Below are positions 21,936 to 22,016 of a DNA stretch of 22,016 bases, one piece after another. Below the pieces are notes generated by a model. The model was not told where the DNA came from and ran no database searches. It worked only from the letters and a program-made list of their open reading frames with translations. Source of the stretch: JBEICQ01 sp040383885. Lineage in GTDB: Bacteria > Bacteroidota > Bacteroidia > UBA4408. The stretch lies in contig JBEICQ010000029.1 of the NCBI GenBank assembly GCA_040383885.1, positions 1 through 22,016 on the forward strand. The letters are read 5' to 3'. The first letter of the stretch is position 1. Each line of letters starts with the position of its first letter. The position numbers and the translations under genes are program-made.

Positions 21936-22016
21936 ATGATAGATTCAACAATTAAAATTGGAATTGTAGAAGATGAAATGGTCATTGCAAACACCATTGC
22001 ACTCGAACTGAAAAGA
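21936..22016 (+). CDS. Response regulator, N-terminal fragment of receiver domain
   Basis: The first 27 codons of a gene cut by the window edge. The start MIDSTIKIGIVEDEMVIANT matches a receiver domain: first strand (IKIGIVEDE) with the acidic pair that binds magnesium, followed by helix 1 (VIANTIALELKR). The phosphoacceptor Asp and the output domain lie outside the window. Kinases with HisKA_2 or LytS-like cores in this phylum are often paired with LytTR- or LuxR-type regulators; which applies here cannot be seen. TAATTTAT, 7 nt upstream of the ATG, may be a weak separate promoter. Confidence 0.85.
   Translation, partial: MIDSTIKIGIVEDEMVIANTIALELKR

Noticed and set aside
1..22016. CRISPR array, insertion sequence, prophage, integron or toxin-antitoxin pair
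   Set aside because: I found no regularly spaced repeats, transposase, integrase or toxin-antitoxin motifs on either strand; the repeats present are short and local.

Overview
The window comes from a member of the Bacteroidota, probably a free-living lineage near the Chitinophagia, Sphingobacteriia or Saprospiria. The evidence is of three kinds. Four large secreted proteins end in type IX secretion (T9SS) type A sorting domains with the typical P-N-P start. Many genes are preceded by the phylum-specific -7 element TAnnTTTG instead of a sigma70 -10 box. The gene content also fits: type B L31, a fused 2-oxoacid:acceptor oxidoreductase alpha subunit, and a propeller sensor kinase followed by a response regulator. 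I see no phage, transposon, integrase or CRISPR array. The core genes look vertically inherited.

Layout. 1-575 (-): N-terminal part of a KorA-type 2-oxoacid oxidoreductase, divergent from a GT4 glycosyltransferase (681-1766, +), which is followed by cytidylate kinase (1794-2525, +). Next is tRNA-Leu(CAG) on the minus strand with its own -7 box and terminator, then a small lipoprotein c-type cytochrome (-). A minus-strand surface-sugar pair follows: GDP-mannose 4,6-dehydratase and a membrane GT2 glycosyltransferase. 5482-7311 (+) encodes a large secreted protein with a P domain, a lysyl-oxidase-like domain, a PKD domain and a T9SS tail. It converges on rpmE2 and trmB (-) through a bidirectional terminator. 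An O-methyltransferase (8398, +) starts 11 bp from trmB in the opposite direction. 9243-9922 (-) holds a small repeat protein that looks like isolated beta-propeller blades, plus an apparently decayed relative. 9952-12485 (+) encodes two tandem T9SS-exported esterase/hydrolase proteins. polA follows (12655-15414, +), then about 1 kb without a gene, whose first part is a hairpin-rich element resembling an interspersed Bacteroidota repeat. The right end holds a T9SS-exported surface protein (16419-18059), a 1092-residue propeller/HisKA_2 sensor kinase (18360-21638) and the first 27 codons of a response regulator (21936 to the window edge).

How the genes relate. Much of the accessory content concerns the cell exterior: exported enzymes with T9SS tails, GDP-sugar and glycosyltransferase genes, and a membrane sensor whose propeller domain would lie in the periplasm. 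The most unusual item is the lysyl-oxidase-like protein. It keeps the copper-binding H-x-H-x-H motif and the Lys/Tyr pair that forms the lysyl tyrosylquinone cofactor in animal lysyl oxidase, combined with a P domain, a PKD domain and a T9SS tail. No experimental or database evidence was available; assignments rest on motifs read directly and on family knowledge.
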